From Crossaster papposus (taxonomy: Eukaryota; Echinodermata; Asteroidea; Velatida; Solasteridae), in the NCBI GenBank assembly GCA_037893245.1, contig JBAIAA010000783.1, positions 558,001 to 622,000 of the forward strand: DNA of 64,000 nucleotides. The letters run 5' to 3'. Positions within the stretch are counted from its first letter, which is position 1, and each line of letters starts with the position of its first letter. Both the position numbers and the translations under genes were made by a program. Below the pieces are notes generated by a model that was given only the letters and a program-made list of their open reading frames with translations, searched no databases and was not told the origin of the DNA. Positions 1 to 11,789 of this stretch are shown here, piece by piece.

Positions 1-497
1 GAGGTTGTGATCATCCGAACTCTCGGTTACTGACCAAGAAAGGGTCTACTTTGTCACTCTGAGTTGAGTACTTCAAGTCATACCAAAAACGTATTAGCAG
101 CAGAACGAGGTTTTGATCCTCGGCACTCTGGGTTATAGGCCCAGCAAGCTTCCACTGCGCCACCATTCCTCATGTAAATTTAGAAAAACAACAAACAAAA
201 TAAAAGCAGACATTCTAAAAACATTCTAAAATATTTATTAAATTTGAATAACAGTGAAGCAAAAATACCTCTTTAGCAGAGCGAGGTTTCGGTCCTCGGG
301 CCTCTGGGTTATGGGCCCATCACGCTCCCACAGCACCACTCTGCGTAACTATTTGTAATGAAAATGAAATCACTTTCAAGGAAATAATTATCCTGAGCAG
401 ACCGAGGTTGTGGTCAACCAAACTCTCGGGTACTGACCAAGAAAGTGTCTACTTTGTCACTCCGAGTCGAGTACCTCATGTCATACCAAAAACTTGT

Positions 498-569
498 TAG
501 CAGAGCGAGGTTTCGATCCTCGGACCTCTGGGTTATGGGCCCAGCACGCTTCAACTGCGCCACTATGCC
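498..569 (-). tRNA. Initiator tRNA-Met-like (CAU), alpha, type F
   Basis: Model for all alpha copies. The 72-nt body has: acceptor GGCATAG/CTCTGCT with a T5:C68 mismatch and G1:U72; D-stem GCGC/GCGT; anticodon stem CTGGG/CCCAG with loop CCCATAA; T-stem CGAGG/CCTCG with loop ATCGAAA (A54, A60); discriminator A73 and no CCA. The A-box-like TGGCGCAG and B-box-like GGATCGAAACC are internal promoter candidates, and T5 (488-492) follows after 5 nt. This copy is type F: the D-loop has GA where G18-G19 is expected. It is clearly initiator-derived. Function is doubtful because of the acceptor mismatch. Confidence 0.6.
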
Positions 570-1709
570 TCATGTAAATTTAAAAAATGCAAACAAAATG
601 AAAGCAGACATTCTAAAAACATTGTACAATATTTATTAAATGTGAATAGCAGTGAAGCACAAATACCTCGTTAGCAAAGCGAGGTTTTGGTCCTCGGACC
701 TCTGGGTTATGGGCCCATCACGCTCCCGCTGCACTACTCTATCTGCGTAACTATTTTTAATGAAAATGAAATCCCTATCAAATACAAAATTATCCTGAGC
801 AGACCGAGGTTGTGATCATCCGAACTCTCGGTTACTGACCAAGAAAGGGTCTACTTTGTCACTCTCAGTCGAGTACTTCAAGTCATACCAAAAACTTATT
901 AGCAGCAGAACGAGGTTTTGATCCTCGGCACTCTGGGTTATAGGCCCAGCAAGCTTCCACTGCGCCACCATTCCTCATGTAAATTTAGAAAAACAACAAA
1001 CAAAATAAAAGCAGACATTCTAAAAACATTCTACAATATTTATTAAATGTGAATAGCAGTGAAGCAAAAATACCTCGTTAGCAAAGCGAGGTTTTGGTCC
1101 TCGGACCTCTGGGTTATGGGCCCATCACGCTCCCGCTGCACTACTCTATCTGCGTAACTATTTGTAATGAAAATGAAATCCCTATCAAATACAAAATTAT
1201 CCTGAGCAGACCGAGGTTGTGATCATCCGAACTCTCGGTTACTGACCAAGAAAGGGTCTACTTTGTCACTCTCAGTCGAGTACTTCAAGTCATACCAAAA
1301 ACTTATTAGCAGCAGAACGAGGTTTTGATCTTCGGCACTCTGGGTTATAGGCCCAGCAAGCTTCCACTGCGCCACCATTCCTCATGTAAATTTAGAAAAA
1401 CAACCAAAAAAATAAAAACGGACATTCTAAAAACATTCTAAAATATTTATTAAATTTGAATAACAGTGAAGCAAAAATACCTCTTTAGCAGAGCGAGGTT
1501 TAGGTCCTCGGGCCTCTGGGTTATGGGCCCATCACGCTCCCACAGCATCACTCTGCGTAACTATTTGTAATGAAAATGAAATCACTTTCAAGGAAATAAT
1601 TATCCTGAGCAGACCGAGGTTGTGGTCAACCAAACTCTCGGGTACTGACCAAGAAAGTGTCTACTTTGTCACTCCGAGTCGAGTACCTCATGTCATACCA
1701 AAAACTTGT

Positions 1710-1781
1710 TAGCAGAGCGAGGTTTCGATCCTCGGACCTCTGGGTTATGGGCCCAGCACGCTCCAACTGCGCCACTATGCC
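1710..1781 (-). tRNA. Initiator tRNA-Met-like (CAU), alpha, type S
   Basis: Type S: G18-G19 is present in the D-loop (AGTTGGAG), otherwise as the model copy at 498. It is the only type S copy in the first 16 kb. Confidence 0.62.
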
Positions 1782-2514
1782 TCATGTAAATTTAGAAAAT
1801 GCAAACAAAATGAAAGCAGACATTCTAAAAACATTCTACAATATTTATTAAATGTGAATAGCAGTGAAGCAAAAATACCTCGTTAGCAAAGCGAGGTTTT
1901 GGTCCTCGGACCTCTGGGTTATGGGCCCATCACGCTCCCGCTGCACTACTCTATCTGCGTAACTATTTTTAATGAAAATGAAATCCCTATCAAATACAAA
2001 ATTATCCTGAGCAGACCGAGGTTGTGATCATCCGAACTCTCGGTTACTGACCAAGAAAGGGTCTACTTTGTCACTCTGAGTCGAGTACTTCAAGTCATAC
2101 CAAAAACTTATTAGCAGCAGAACGAGGTTTTGATCCTCGGCACTCTGGGTTATAGGCCCAGCAAGCTTCCACTGCGCCACCATTCCTCATGTAAATTTAG
2201 AAAAACAACAAACAAAATAAAAGCAGACATTCTAAAAACATTCTAAAATATTTATTAAATTTGAATAACAGTGAAGCAAAAATACCTCTTTAGCAGAGCG
2301 AGGTTTCGGTCCTCGGGCCTCTGGGTTATGGGCCTATCACGCTCCCACAGCACCACTCTGCGTAACTATTTGTAATGAAAATGAAATCACTTTCAAGGAA
2401 ATAATTATCCTGAGCAGACCGAGGTTGTGGTCAACCAAACTCTCGGGTACTGACCAAGAAAGTGTCTACTTTGTCACTCCGAGTCGAGTACCTCATGTCA
2501 TACCAAAAACTTGT

Positions 2515-2586
2515 TAGCAGAGCGAGGTTTCGATCCTCGGACCTCTGGATTATGGGCCCAGCACGCTTCAACTGCGCCACTATGCC
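2515..2586 (-). tRNA. Initiator tRNA-Met-like (CAU), alpha, type F, T39
   Basis: Type F with C39 changed to T, so the last anticodon-stem pair is G31:U39 and one of the three diagnostic G:C pairs is weakened. Confidence 0.55.
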
Positions 2587-3324
2587 TCATGTAAATTTAG
2601 AAAATGCAAACAAAATGAAAGCAGACATTCTAAAAACATTCTACAATATTTATTAAATGTGAATAGCAGTGAAGCAAAAATACCTCGTTAGCAAAGCGAG
2701 GTTTTGGTCCTCGCACCTCTGGGTTATGGGCCCATCACGCTCCCGCTGCACTACTCTATCTGCGTAACTATTTTTAATGAAAATGAAATCCCTATCAAAT
2801 ACAAAATTATCCTGAGCAGACCGAGGTTGTGATCATTTGAACTCTCGGTTACTGACCAAGAAAGGGTCTACTTTGTCACTCTGAGTTGAGTACTTCAAGT
2901 CATACCAAGAACTTATTAGCAGCAGAACGAGGTTTTGATCCTCGGCACTCTGGGTTATAGGCCCAGCAAGCTTCCACTGCGCCACCATTCCTCATGTAAA
3001 TTTAGAAAAACAACAAACAAAATAAAAGCAGACATTCTAAAAACATTCTAAAATATATTTATTAAATTTGAATAACAGTGAAGCAAAAATAACTCTTTAG
3101 CAGAGCGAGGTTTCGGTCCTCGGGCCTCTGGGTTATGGGCCCATCACGCTCCCACAGCACCACTCTGCGTAACTATTTGTAATGAAAATGAAATCACTTT
3201 CAAGGAAATAATTATCCTGAGCAGACCGAGGTTGTGGTCAACCAAACTCTCGGGTACTGACCAAGAAAGTGTCTACTTTGTCACTCCGAGTCGAGTACCT
3301 TATGTCATACCAAAAACTTATTAG

Positions 3325-3396
3325 CAGCAGAACGAGGTTTTGATCCTCGGCACTCTGGGTTATAGGCCCAGCACGCTTCAACTGCGCCACTATGCC
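3325..3396 (-). pseudogene. Chimeric module: alpha' 3' half joined to alpha 5' half
   Basis: From the 3' end through the UAU anticodon the sequence is alpha'; the D-arm and 5' acceptor are alpha. The switch lies between the anticodon stem and D-stem (GGCCCAGCA then CGCTTCAAC in plus sense). Confidence 0.75.
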
Positions 3397-4945
3397 TCAT
3401 GTAAATTTAGAAAATGCAAACAAAATGAAAGTAGACATTCTAAAAACATTCTACAATATTTATTAAATGTGAATAGCAGTGAAGCAAAAATACCTCGTTA
3501 GCAAAGCGAGGTTTTGGTCCTCGCACCTCTGGGTTATGGGCCCATCACGCTCCCGCTGCACTACTCTATCTGCGTAACTATTTTTAATGAAAATGAAATC
3601 CCTATCAAATACAAAATTATCCTGAGCAGACCGAGGTTGTGATCATCCGAACTCTCGGTTACTGACCAAGAAAGGGTCTACTTTGTCACTCTGAGTCGAG
3701 TACTTCAAGTCATACCAAGAACTTATTAGCAGCAGAACGAGGTTTTGATCCTCGGCACTCTGGGTTATAGGCCCAGCAAGCTTCCACTGCGCCACCATTC
3801 CTCATGTAAATTTAGAAAAACAACAAACAAAATAAAAGCAGACATTCTAAAAACATTCTAAAATATTTATTAAATTTGAATAACAGTGAAGCAAAAAATA
3901 CCTCTTTAGCAGAGCGAGGTTTCGGTCCTCGGGCCTCTGGGTTATGGGCCCATCACGCTCCCACAGCACCACTCTGCGTAACTATTTGTAATGAAAATGA
4001 AATCACTTTCAAGGAAATAATTATCCTGAGCAGACCGAGGTTGTGGTCAACCAAACTCTCGGGTACTGACCAAGAAAGTGTCTACTTTGTCACTCCGAGT
4101 CGAGTACCTTATGTCATACCAAAAACTTATTAGCAGCAGAACAAGGTTTTGATCCTCGGCACTCTGGGTTATAGGCCCAGCAAGCTTCCACTGCGCCACC
4201 ATTCCTCATGTAAATTTAGAAAAACAACAAACAAAATGAAAGCAGACATTCTAAAAACATTCTACAATATTTATTAAATGTGAATAGCAGTGAAGCAAAA
4301 ATACCTCGTTAGCAAAGCGAGGTTTTGGTCCTCGCACCTCTGGGTTATGGGCCCATCACGCTCCCGCTGCACTACTCTATCTGCGTAACTATTTTTAATG
4401 AAAATGAAATCCCTATCAAATACAAAATTATCCTGAGCAGACCGAGGTTGTGATCATTTGAACTCTCGGTTACTGACCAAGAAAGGGTCTACTTTGTCAC
4501 TCTGAGTCGAGTACTTCAAGTCATACCAAGAACTTATTAGCAGCAGAACGAGGTTTTGATCCTCGGCACTCTGGGTTATAGGCCCAGCAAGCTTCCACTG
4601 CGCCACCATTCCTCATGTAAATTTAGAAAAACAACAAACAAAATAAAAGCAGACATTCTAAAAACATTCTAAAATATATTTATTAAATTTGAATAACAGT
4701 GAAGCAAAAATAACTCTTTAGCAGAGCGAGGTTTCGGTCCTCGGGCCTCTGGGTTATGGGCCCATCACGCTCCCACAGCACCACTCTGCGTAACTATTTG
4801 TAATGAAAATGAAATCACTTTCAAGGAAATAATTATCCTGAGCAGACCGAGGTTGTGGTCAACCAAACTCTCGGGTACTGACCAAGAAAGTGTCTACTTT
4901 GTCACTCCGAGTCGAGTACCTTATGTCATACCAAAAACTTATTAG

Positions 4946-5017
4946 CAGCAGAACGAGGTTTTGATCCTCGGCACTCTGGGTTATAGGCCCAGCACGCTTC
5001 AACTGCGCCACTATGCC
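4946..5017 (-). pseudogene. Second copy of the alpha'/alpha chimera
   Basis: Same junction as at 3325 and 1621 bp away, so it spread as part of a duplicated 1.62-kb block. Confidence 0.75.
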
Positions 5018-6154
5018 TCATGTAAATTTAGAAAATGCAAACAAAATGAAAGTAGACATTCTAAAAACATTCTACAATATTTATTAAATGTGAATAGCAG
5101 TGAAGCAAAAATACCTCGTTAGCAAAGCGAGGTTTTGGTCCTCGCACCTCTGGGTTATGGGCCCATCACGCTCCCGCTGCACTACTCTATCTGCGTAACT
5201 ATTTTTAATGAAAATGAAATCCCTATCAAATACAAAATTATCCTGAGCAGACCGAGGTTGTGATCATCCGAACTCTCGGTTACTGACCAAGAAAGGGTCT
5301 ACTTTGTCACTCTGAGTCGAGTACTTCAAGTCATACCAAGAACTTATTAGCAGCAGAACGAGGTTTTGATCCTCGGCACTCTGGGTTATAGGCCCAGCAA
5401 GCTTCCACTGCGCCACCATTCCTCATGTAAATTTAGAAAAACAACAAACAAAATAAAAGCAGACATTCTAAAAACATTCTAAAATATTTATTAAATTTGA
5501 ATAACAGTGAAGCAAAAAATACCTCTTTAGCAGAGCGAGGTTTCGGTCCTCGGGCCTCTGGGTTATGGGCCCATCACGCTCCCACAGCACCACTCTGCGT
5601 AACTATTTGTAATGAAAATGAAATCACTTTCAAGGAAATAATTATCCTGAGCAGACCGAGGTTGTGGTCAACCAAACTCTCGGGTACTGACCAAGAAAGT
5701 GTCTACTTTGTCACTCCGAGTCGAGTACCTTATGTCATACCAAAAACTTATTAGCAGCAGAACAAGGTTTTGATCCTCGGCACTCTGGGTTATAGGCCCA
5801 GCAAGCTTCCACTGCGCCACCATTCCTCATGTAAATTTAGAAAAACAACAAACAAAATAAAAGCAGACATTCTAAAAACATTCTAAAATATTTATTAAAT
5901 TTGAATAACAGTGAAGCAAAAATACCTCTTTAGCAGAGCGAGGTTTCGGTCCTCGGGCCTCTGGGTTATGGGCCCATCACGCTCCCACAGCACCACTCTG
6001 CGTAACTATTTGTAATGAAAATGAAATAACTTTCAAGGAAATAATTATCCTGAGCAGACCGAGGTTGTGGTCAACCAAACTCTCGGGTACTGACCAAGAA
6101 AGTGTCTACTTTGTCACTCCGAGTCGAGTACCTTATGTCATACCAAAAACTTGT

Positions 6155-6226
6155 TAGCAGAGCGAGGTTTCGATCCTCGGACCTCTGGGTTATGGGCCCA
6201 GCAAGCTTCCACTGCGCCACCATTCC
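6155..6226 (-). pseudogene. Reciprocal chimera: alpha 3' half joined to alpha' 5' half
   Basis: CAU anticodon and T-arm are from alpha; the D-arm and 5' acceptor (GGAATGG) are from alpha'. This is the reciprocal product of the exchange seen at 3325. Confidence 0.75.
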
Positions 6227-6554
6227 TCATGTAAATTTAGAAAAACAACAAACAAAATAAAAGCAGACATTCTAAAAACATTCTAAAATATTTATTAAAT
6301 TTGAATAACAGTGAAGCAAAAATACCTCTTTAGCAGAGCGAGGTTTCGGTCCTCGGGCCTCTGGGTTATGGGCCCATCACGCTCCCACAGCACCACTCTG
6401 CGTAACTATTTGTAATGAAAATGAAATCACTTTCAAGGAAATAATTATCCTGAGCAGACCGAGGTTGTGGTCAACCAAACTCTCGGGTACTGACCAAGAA
6501 AGTGTCTACTTTGTCACTCCGAGTCGAGTACCTCATGTCATACCAAAAACTTGT

Positions 6555-6626
6555 TAGCAGAGCGAGGTTTCGATCCTCGGACCTCTGGGTTATGGGCCCA
6601 GCACGCTTCAACTGCGCCACTATGCC
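6555..6626 (-). tRNA. Initiator tRNA-Met-like (CAU), alpha, type F
   Basis: Matches the model copy. Its block, 6.5-8.1 kb, reappears 5635 bp further on, starting at 12190. Confidence 0.6.
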
Positions 6627-6728
6627 TCATGTAAATTTAGAAAATGCAAACAAAATGAAAGCAGACATTCTAAAAACATTCTACAATATTTATTAAATGT
6701 GAATAGCAGTGAAGCAAAAATACCTCGT

Positions 6729-6800
6729 TAGCAAAGCGAGGTTTTGGTCCTCGGACCTCTGGGTTATGGGCCCATCACGCTCCCGCTGCACTACACTATC
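6729..6800 (-). tRNA. Beta module, tRNA-iMet-like (CAU), representative
   Basis: A 72-nt body with anticodon CAU in the loop CCCATAA and a T-arm with loop ACCAAAA. The acceptor is weak: G5:U68, U3:G70 and G1:U72 wobbles and an A2:C71 mismatch. A27:G43 is mismatched at the base of the anticodon stem. A run of five T lies 8 nt past the 3' end on the minus strand (6716-6720). Probably a decayed tRNA copy. Copies recur 174 bp after most alpha modules. Confidence 0.45.
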
Positions 6801-6853
6801 TGCGTAACTATTTTTAATGAAAATGAAATCCCTATCAAATACAAAATTATCCT

Positions 6854-6925
6854 GAGCAGACCGAGGTTGTGATCATCCAAACTCTCGGTTACTGACCAAG
6901 AAAGGGTCTACTTTGTCACTCTGAG
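6854..6925 (-). pseudogene. Gamma module, highly diverged tRNA-iMet relative
   Basis: The 3' half aligns without gaps to the alpha T-arm and acceptor; from after AGAG to the acceptor end about 21 of 27 positions match the initiator sequence. The anticodon stem survives as CTTGG/CCGAG with loop TCAGTAA, putting AGU where CAU should be. The D-arm no longer pairs. A run of four T (6843-6846) lies 7 nt past the 3' end. This is a pseudo-tRNA recognisable only because its neighbours are better preserved. Confidence 0.6.
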
Positions 6926-6959
6926 TCGAGTACTTCAAGTCATACCAAAAACTTATTAG

Positions 6960-7031
6960 CAGCAGAACGAGGTTTTGATCCTCGGCACTCTGGGTTATAG
7001 GCCCAGCAAGCTTCCACTGCGCCACCATTCC
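6960..7031 (-). pseudogene. Alpha' module, tRNA-iMet-like with UAU anticodon
   Basis: Loop CCTATAA inside a perfect CTGGG/CCCAG stem gives anticodon UAU, a C34-to-T change from the initiator CAU. The acceptor has mismatches at 3:70 and 5:68 plus G:U pairs, T24 breaks the D-stem, and the T-loop is ATCAAAA (G57 lost). A GCA duplication follows the 3' end. The T5 run in CCAAAAAC is present here but is interrupted (CCAAGAAC) in copies near 2.9, 3.7, 4.5, 5.3, 9.8 and 11.0 kb. Confidence 0.6.
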
Positions 7032-7135
7032 TCATGTAAATTTAGAAAAACAACAAACAAAATAAAAGCAGACATTCTAAAAACATTCTAAAATATTTAT
7101 TAAATTTGAATAACAGTGAAGCAAAAATACCTCTT

Positions 7136-7207
7136 TAGCAGAGCGAGGTTTCGGTCCTCGGGCCTCTGGGTTATGGGCCCATCACGCTCCCACAGCACCA
7201 CTCTGCG
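7136..7207 (-). tRNA. Beta' module, tRNA-iMet-like (CAU), representative
   Basis: This module keeps what alpha has lost: positions 2-7 GCAGAG pair perfectly with CTCTGC at 66-71. Only position 1 (C against T72) is wrong in the acceptor. Defects elsewhere are A27:G43, T14 in place of A14, and C55 in the T-loop (ACCGAAA, or ACCTAAA in the TTTAGG variants). CAU and the three G:C anticodon-stem pairs are intact. A T5 run follows the body. Equivalent copies start 224 bp before most alpha modules. Confidence 0.5.
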
Positions 7208-7256
7208 TAACTATTTGTAATGAAAATGAAATCACTTTCAAGGAAATAATTATCCT

Positions 7257-7328
7257 GAGCAGACCGAGGTTGTGGTCAACCAAACTCTCGGGTACTGACC
7301 AAGAAAGTGTCTACTTTGTCACTACGAG
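7257..7328 (-). pseudogene. Gamma' module, diverged tRNA-iMet relative without T-run
   Basis: The same relic as gamma, with loop TCAGTAC. Unlike the other five modules it has no run of four or more T just past its 3' end; the sequence there reads GGATAATTATTTCC. A short AAAGT/ACTTT inverted repeat lies where the D-arm would be. Confidence 0.55.
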
Positions 7329-7359
7329 TCGAGTACCTCATGTCATACCAAAAACTTGT

Positions 7360-7431
7360 TAGCAGAGCGAGGTTTCGATCCTCGGACCTCTGGGTTATGG
7401 GCCCAGCACGCTTCAACTGCGCCACTATGCC
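7360..7431 (-). tRNA. Initiator tRNA-Met-like (CAU), alpha, type F
   Basis: Body as model. The gamma' just before it carries the rare CACTACGAG variant, shared with the copies at 8567 and 12995. Confidence 0.6.
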
Positions 7432-8164
7432 TCATGTAAATTTAGAAAATGCAAACAAAATGAAAGCAGACATTCTAAAAACATTCTACAATATTTATTA
7501 AATGTGAATAGCAGTGAAGCAAAAATACCTCGTTAGCAAAGCGAGGTTTTGGTCCTCGGACCTCTGGGTTATGGGCCCATCACGCTCCCGCTGCACTACT
7601 CTATCTGCGTAACTATTTTTAATGAAAATGAAATCCCTATCAAATACAAAATTATCCTGAGCAGACCGAGGTTGTGATCATCCAAACTCTCGGTTACTGA
7701 CCAAGAAAGGGTCTACTTTGTCACTCTGAGTCGAGTACTTCAAGTCATACCAAAAACTTATTAGCAGCAGAACGAGGTTTTGATCCTCGGCACTCTGGGT
7801 TATAGGCCCAGCAAGCTTCCACTGCGCCACCATTCCTCATGTAAATTTAGAAAAACAACAAACAAAATAAAAGCAGACATTCTAAAAACATTCTAAAATA
7901 TTTATTAAATTTGAATAACAGTGAAGCAAAAATACCTCTTTAGCAGAGCGAGGTTTCGGTCCTCGGGCCTCTGGGTTATGGGCCCATCACGCTCCCACAG
8001 CACCACTCTGCGTAACTATTTGTAATGAAAATGAAATCACTTTCAAGGAAATAATTATCCTGAGCAGACCGAGGTTGTGGTCAACCAAACTCTCGGGTAC
8101 TGACCAAGAAAGTGTCTACTTTGTCACTCCGAGTCGAGTACCTCATGTCATACCAAAAACTTGT

Positions 8165-8236
8165 TAGCAGAGCGAGGTTTCGATCCTCGGACCTCTGGGT
8201 TATGGGCCCAGCACGCTTCAACTGCGCCACTATGCC
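8165..8236 (-). tRNA. Initiator tRNA-Met-like (CAU), alpha, type F
   Basis: Body as model; the spacer on its 5' side has the AAAGTAGAC variant. Confidence 0.6.
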
Positions 8237-8566
8237 TCATGTAAATTTAGAAAATGCAAACAAAATGAAAGTAGACATTCTAAAAACATTCTACAATATT
8301 TATTAAATGTGAATAGCAGTGAAGCAAAAATACCTCGTTAGCAAAGCGAGGTTTTGGTCCTCGCACCTCTGGGTTATGGGCCCATCACGCTCCCGCTGCA
8401 CTACTCTATCTGCGTAACTATTTGTAATGAAAATGAAATCACTTTCAAGGAAATAATTATCCTGAGCAGACCGAGGTTGTGGTCAACCAAACTCTCGGGT
8501 ACTGACCAAGAAAGTGTCTACTTTGTCACTACGAGTCGAGTACCTCATGTCATACCAAAAACTTGT

Positions 8567-8638
8567 TAGCAGAGCGAGGTTTCGATCCTCGGACCTCTGG
8601 GTTATGGGCCCAGCACGCTTCAACTGCGCCACTATGCC
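8567..8638 (-). tRNA. Initiator tRNA-Met-like (CAU), alpha, type F
   Basis: Only 402 bp after the previous alpha. One monomer is missing here: a beta module is followed directly by the beta'-type spacer and gamma', so unequal exchange removed half a unit. Confidence 0.6.
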
Positions 8639-9371
8639 TCATGTAAATTTAGAAAATGCAAACAAAATGAAAGCAGACATTCTAAAAACATTCTACAATA
8701 TTTATTAAATGTGAATAGCAGTGAAGCAAAAATACCTCGTTAGCAAAGCGAGGTTTTGGTCCTCGGACCTCTGGGTTATGGGCCCATCACGCTCCCGCTG
8801 CACTACTCTATCTGCGTAACTATTTTTAATGAAAATGAAATCCCTATCAAATACAAAATTATCCTGAGCAGACCGAGGTTGTGATCATCCAAACTCTCGG
8901 TTACTGACCAAGAAAGGGTCTACTTTGTCACTCTGAGTCGAGTACTTCAAGTCATACCAAAAACTTATTAGCAGCAGAACGAGGTTTTGATCCTCGGCAC
9001 TCTGGGTTATAGGCCCAGCAAGCTTCCACTGCGCCACCATTCCTCATGTAAATTTAGAAAAACAACAAACAAAATAAAAGCAGACATTCTAAAAACATTC
9101 TAAAATATTTATTAAATTTGAATAACAGTGAAGCAAAAATACCTCTTTAGCAGAGCGAGGTTTCGGTCCTCGGGCCTCTGGGTTATGGGCCCATCACGCT
9201 CCCACAGCACCACTCTGCGTAACTATTTGTAATGAAAATGAAATCACTTTCAAGGAAATAATTATCCTGAGCAGACCGAGGTTGTGGTCAACCAAACTCT
9301 CGGGTACTGACCAAGAAAGTGTCTACTTTGTCACTCCGAGTCGAGTACCTCATGTCATACCAAAAACTTGT

Positions 9372-9443
9372 TAGCAGAGCGAGGTTTCGATCCTCGGACC
9401 TCTGGGTTATGGGCCCAGCACGCTTCAACTGCGCCACTATGCC
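9372..9443 (-). tRNA. Initiator tRNA-Met-like (CAU), alpha, type F
   Basis: Body as model; AAAGTAGAC spacer variant as at 8165. Confidence 0.6.
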
Positions 9444-10581
9444 TCATGTAAATTTAGAAAATGCAAACAAAATGAAAGTAGACATTCTAAAAACATTCTA
9501 CAATATTTATTAAATGTGAATAGCAGTGAAGCAAAAATACCTCGTTAGCAAAGCGAGGTTTTGGTCCTCGCACCTCTGGGTTATGGGCCCATCACGCTCC
9601 CGCTGCACTACTCTATCTGCGTAACTATTTTTAATGAAAATGAAATCCCTATCAAATACAAAATTATCCTGAGCAGACCGAGGTTGTGATCATTTGAACT
9701 CTCGGTTACTGACCAAGAAAGGGTCTACTTTGTCACTCTGAGTCGAGTACTTCAAGTCATACCAAGAACTTATTAGCAGCAGAACGAGGTTTTGATCCTC
9801 GGCACTCTGGGTTATAGGCCCAGCAAGCTTCCACTGCGCCACCATTCCTCATGTAAATTTAGAAAAACAACAAACAAAATAAAAGCAGACATTCTAAAAA
9901 CATTCTAAAATATATTTATTAAATTTGAATAACAGTGAAGCAAAAATAACTCTTTAGCAGAGCGAGGTTTCGGTCCTCGGGCCTCTGGGTTATGGGCCCA
10001 TCACGCTCCCACAGCACCACTCTGCGTAACTATTTGTAATGAAAATGAAATCACTTTCAAGGAAATAATTATCCTGAGCAGACCGAGGTTGTGGTCAACC
10101 AAACTCTCGGGTACTGACCAAGAAAGTGTCTACTTTGTCACTCCGAGTCGAGTACCTTATGTCATACCAAAAACTTATTAGCAGCAGAACGAGGTTTTGA
10201 TCCTCGGCACTCTGGGTTATAGGCCCAGCAAGCTTCCACTGCGCCACCATTCCTCATGTAAATTTAGAAAAACAACAAACAAAATAAAAGCAGACATTCT
10301 AAAAACATTCTAAAATATTTATTAAATTTGAATAACAGTGAAGCAAAAATACCTCTTTAGCAGAGCGAGGTTTCGGTCCTCGGGCCTCTGGGTTATGGGC
10401 CCATCACGCTCCCACAGCACCACTCTGCGTAACTATTTGTAATGAAAATGAAATCACTTTCAAGGAAATAATTATCCTGAGCAGACCGAGGTTGTGGTCA
10501 ACCAAACTCTCGGGTACTGACCAAGAAAGTGTCTACTTTGTCACTCCGAGTCGAGTACCTCATGTCATACCAAAAACTTGT

Positions 10582-10653
10582 TAGCAGAGCGAGGTTTCGA
10601 TCCTCGGACCTCTGGGTTATGGGCCCAGCACGCTTCAACTGCGCCACTATGCC
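10582..10653 (-). tRNA. Initiator tRNA-Met-like (CAU), alpha, type F
   Basis: Spaced 1210 bp (three monomers) from the previous alpha because an extra alpha' monomer lies between them. Confidence 0.6.
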
Positions 10654-11789
10654 TCATGTAAATTTAGAAAATGCAAACAAAATGAAAGTAGACATTCTAA
10701 AAACATTCTACAATATTTATTAAATGTGAATAGCAGTGAAGCAAAAATACCTCGTTAGCAAAGCGAGGTTTTGGTCCTCGCACCTCTGGGTTATGGGCCC
10801 ATCACGCTCCCGCTGCACTACTCTATCTGCGTAACTATTTTTAATGAAAATGAAATCCCTATCAAATACAAAATTATCCTGAGCAGACCGAGGTTGTGAT
10901 CATCCGAACTCTCGGTTACTGACCAAGAAAGGGTCTACTTTGTCACTCTGAGTCGAGTACTTCAAGTCATACCAAGAACTTATTAGCAGCAGAACGAGGT
11001 TTTGATCCTCGGCACTCTGGGTTATAGGCCCAGCAAGCTTCCACTGCGCCACCATTCCTCATGTAAATTTAGAAAAACAACAAACAAAATAAAAGCAGAC
11101 ATTCTAAAAACATTCTAAAATATTTATTAAATTTGAATAACAGTGAAGCAAAAATACCTCTTTAGCAGAGCGAGGTTTCGGTCCTCGGGCCTCTGGGTTA
11201 TGGGCCCATCACGCTCCCACAGCACCACTCTGCGTAACTATTTGTAATGAAAATGAAATCACTTTCAAGGAAATAATTATCCTGAGCAGACCGAGGTTGT
11301 GGTCAACCAAACTCTCGGGTACTGACCAAGAAAGTGTCTACTTTGTCACTCCGAGTCGAGTACCTTATGTCATACCAAAAACTTATTAGCAGCAGAACAA
11401 GGTTTTGATCCTCGGCACTCTGGGTTATAGGCCCAGCAAGCTTCCACTGCGCCACCATTCCTCATGTAAATTTAGAAAAACAACAAACAAAATAAAAGCA
11501 GACATTCTAAAAACATTCTAAAATATTTATTAAATTTGAATAACAGTGAAGCAAAAATACCTCTTTAGCAGAGCGAGGTTTCGGTCCTCGGGCCTCTGGG
11601 TTATGGGCCCATCACGCTCCCACAGCACCACTCTGCGTAACTATTTGTAATGAAAATGAAATCACTTTCAAGGAAATAATTATCCTGAGCAGACCGAGGT
11701 TGTGGTCAACCAAACTCTCGGGTACTGACCAAGAAAGTGTCTACTTTGTCACTCCGAGTCGAGTACCTTATGTCATACCAAAAACTTGT

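Larger units (their letters stand above)
6555..7359 (-). repeat. Representative 805-bp higher-order unit
   Basis: One typical unit, read in plus coordinates: alpha 6555-6626, beta 6729-6800, gamma 6854-6925, alpha' 6960-7031, beta' 7136-7207, gamma' 7257-7328, then the next alpha at 7360. The first and second halves are diverged copies of the same 402-bp monomer. The alpha-to-beta spacers of the two halves are clearly alike (both hold GCAGACATTCTAAAAACATT) but differ in detail. Offsets from an alpha start are +174 (beta), +299 (gamma), +405 (alpha') and +581 (beta'), and they hold in most units. Confidence 0.93.
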
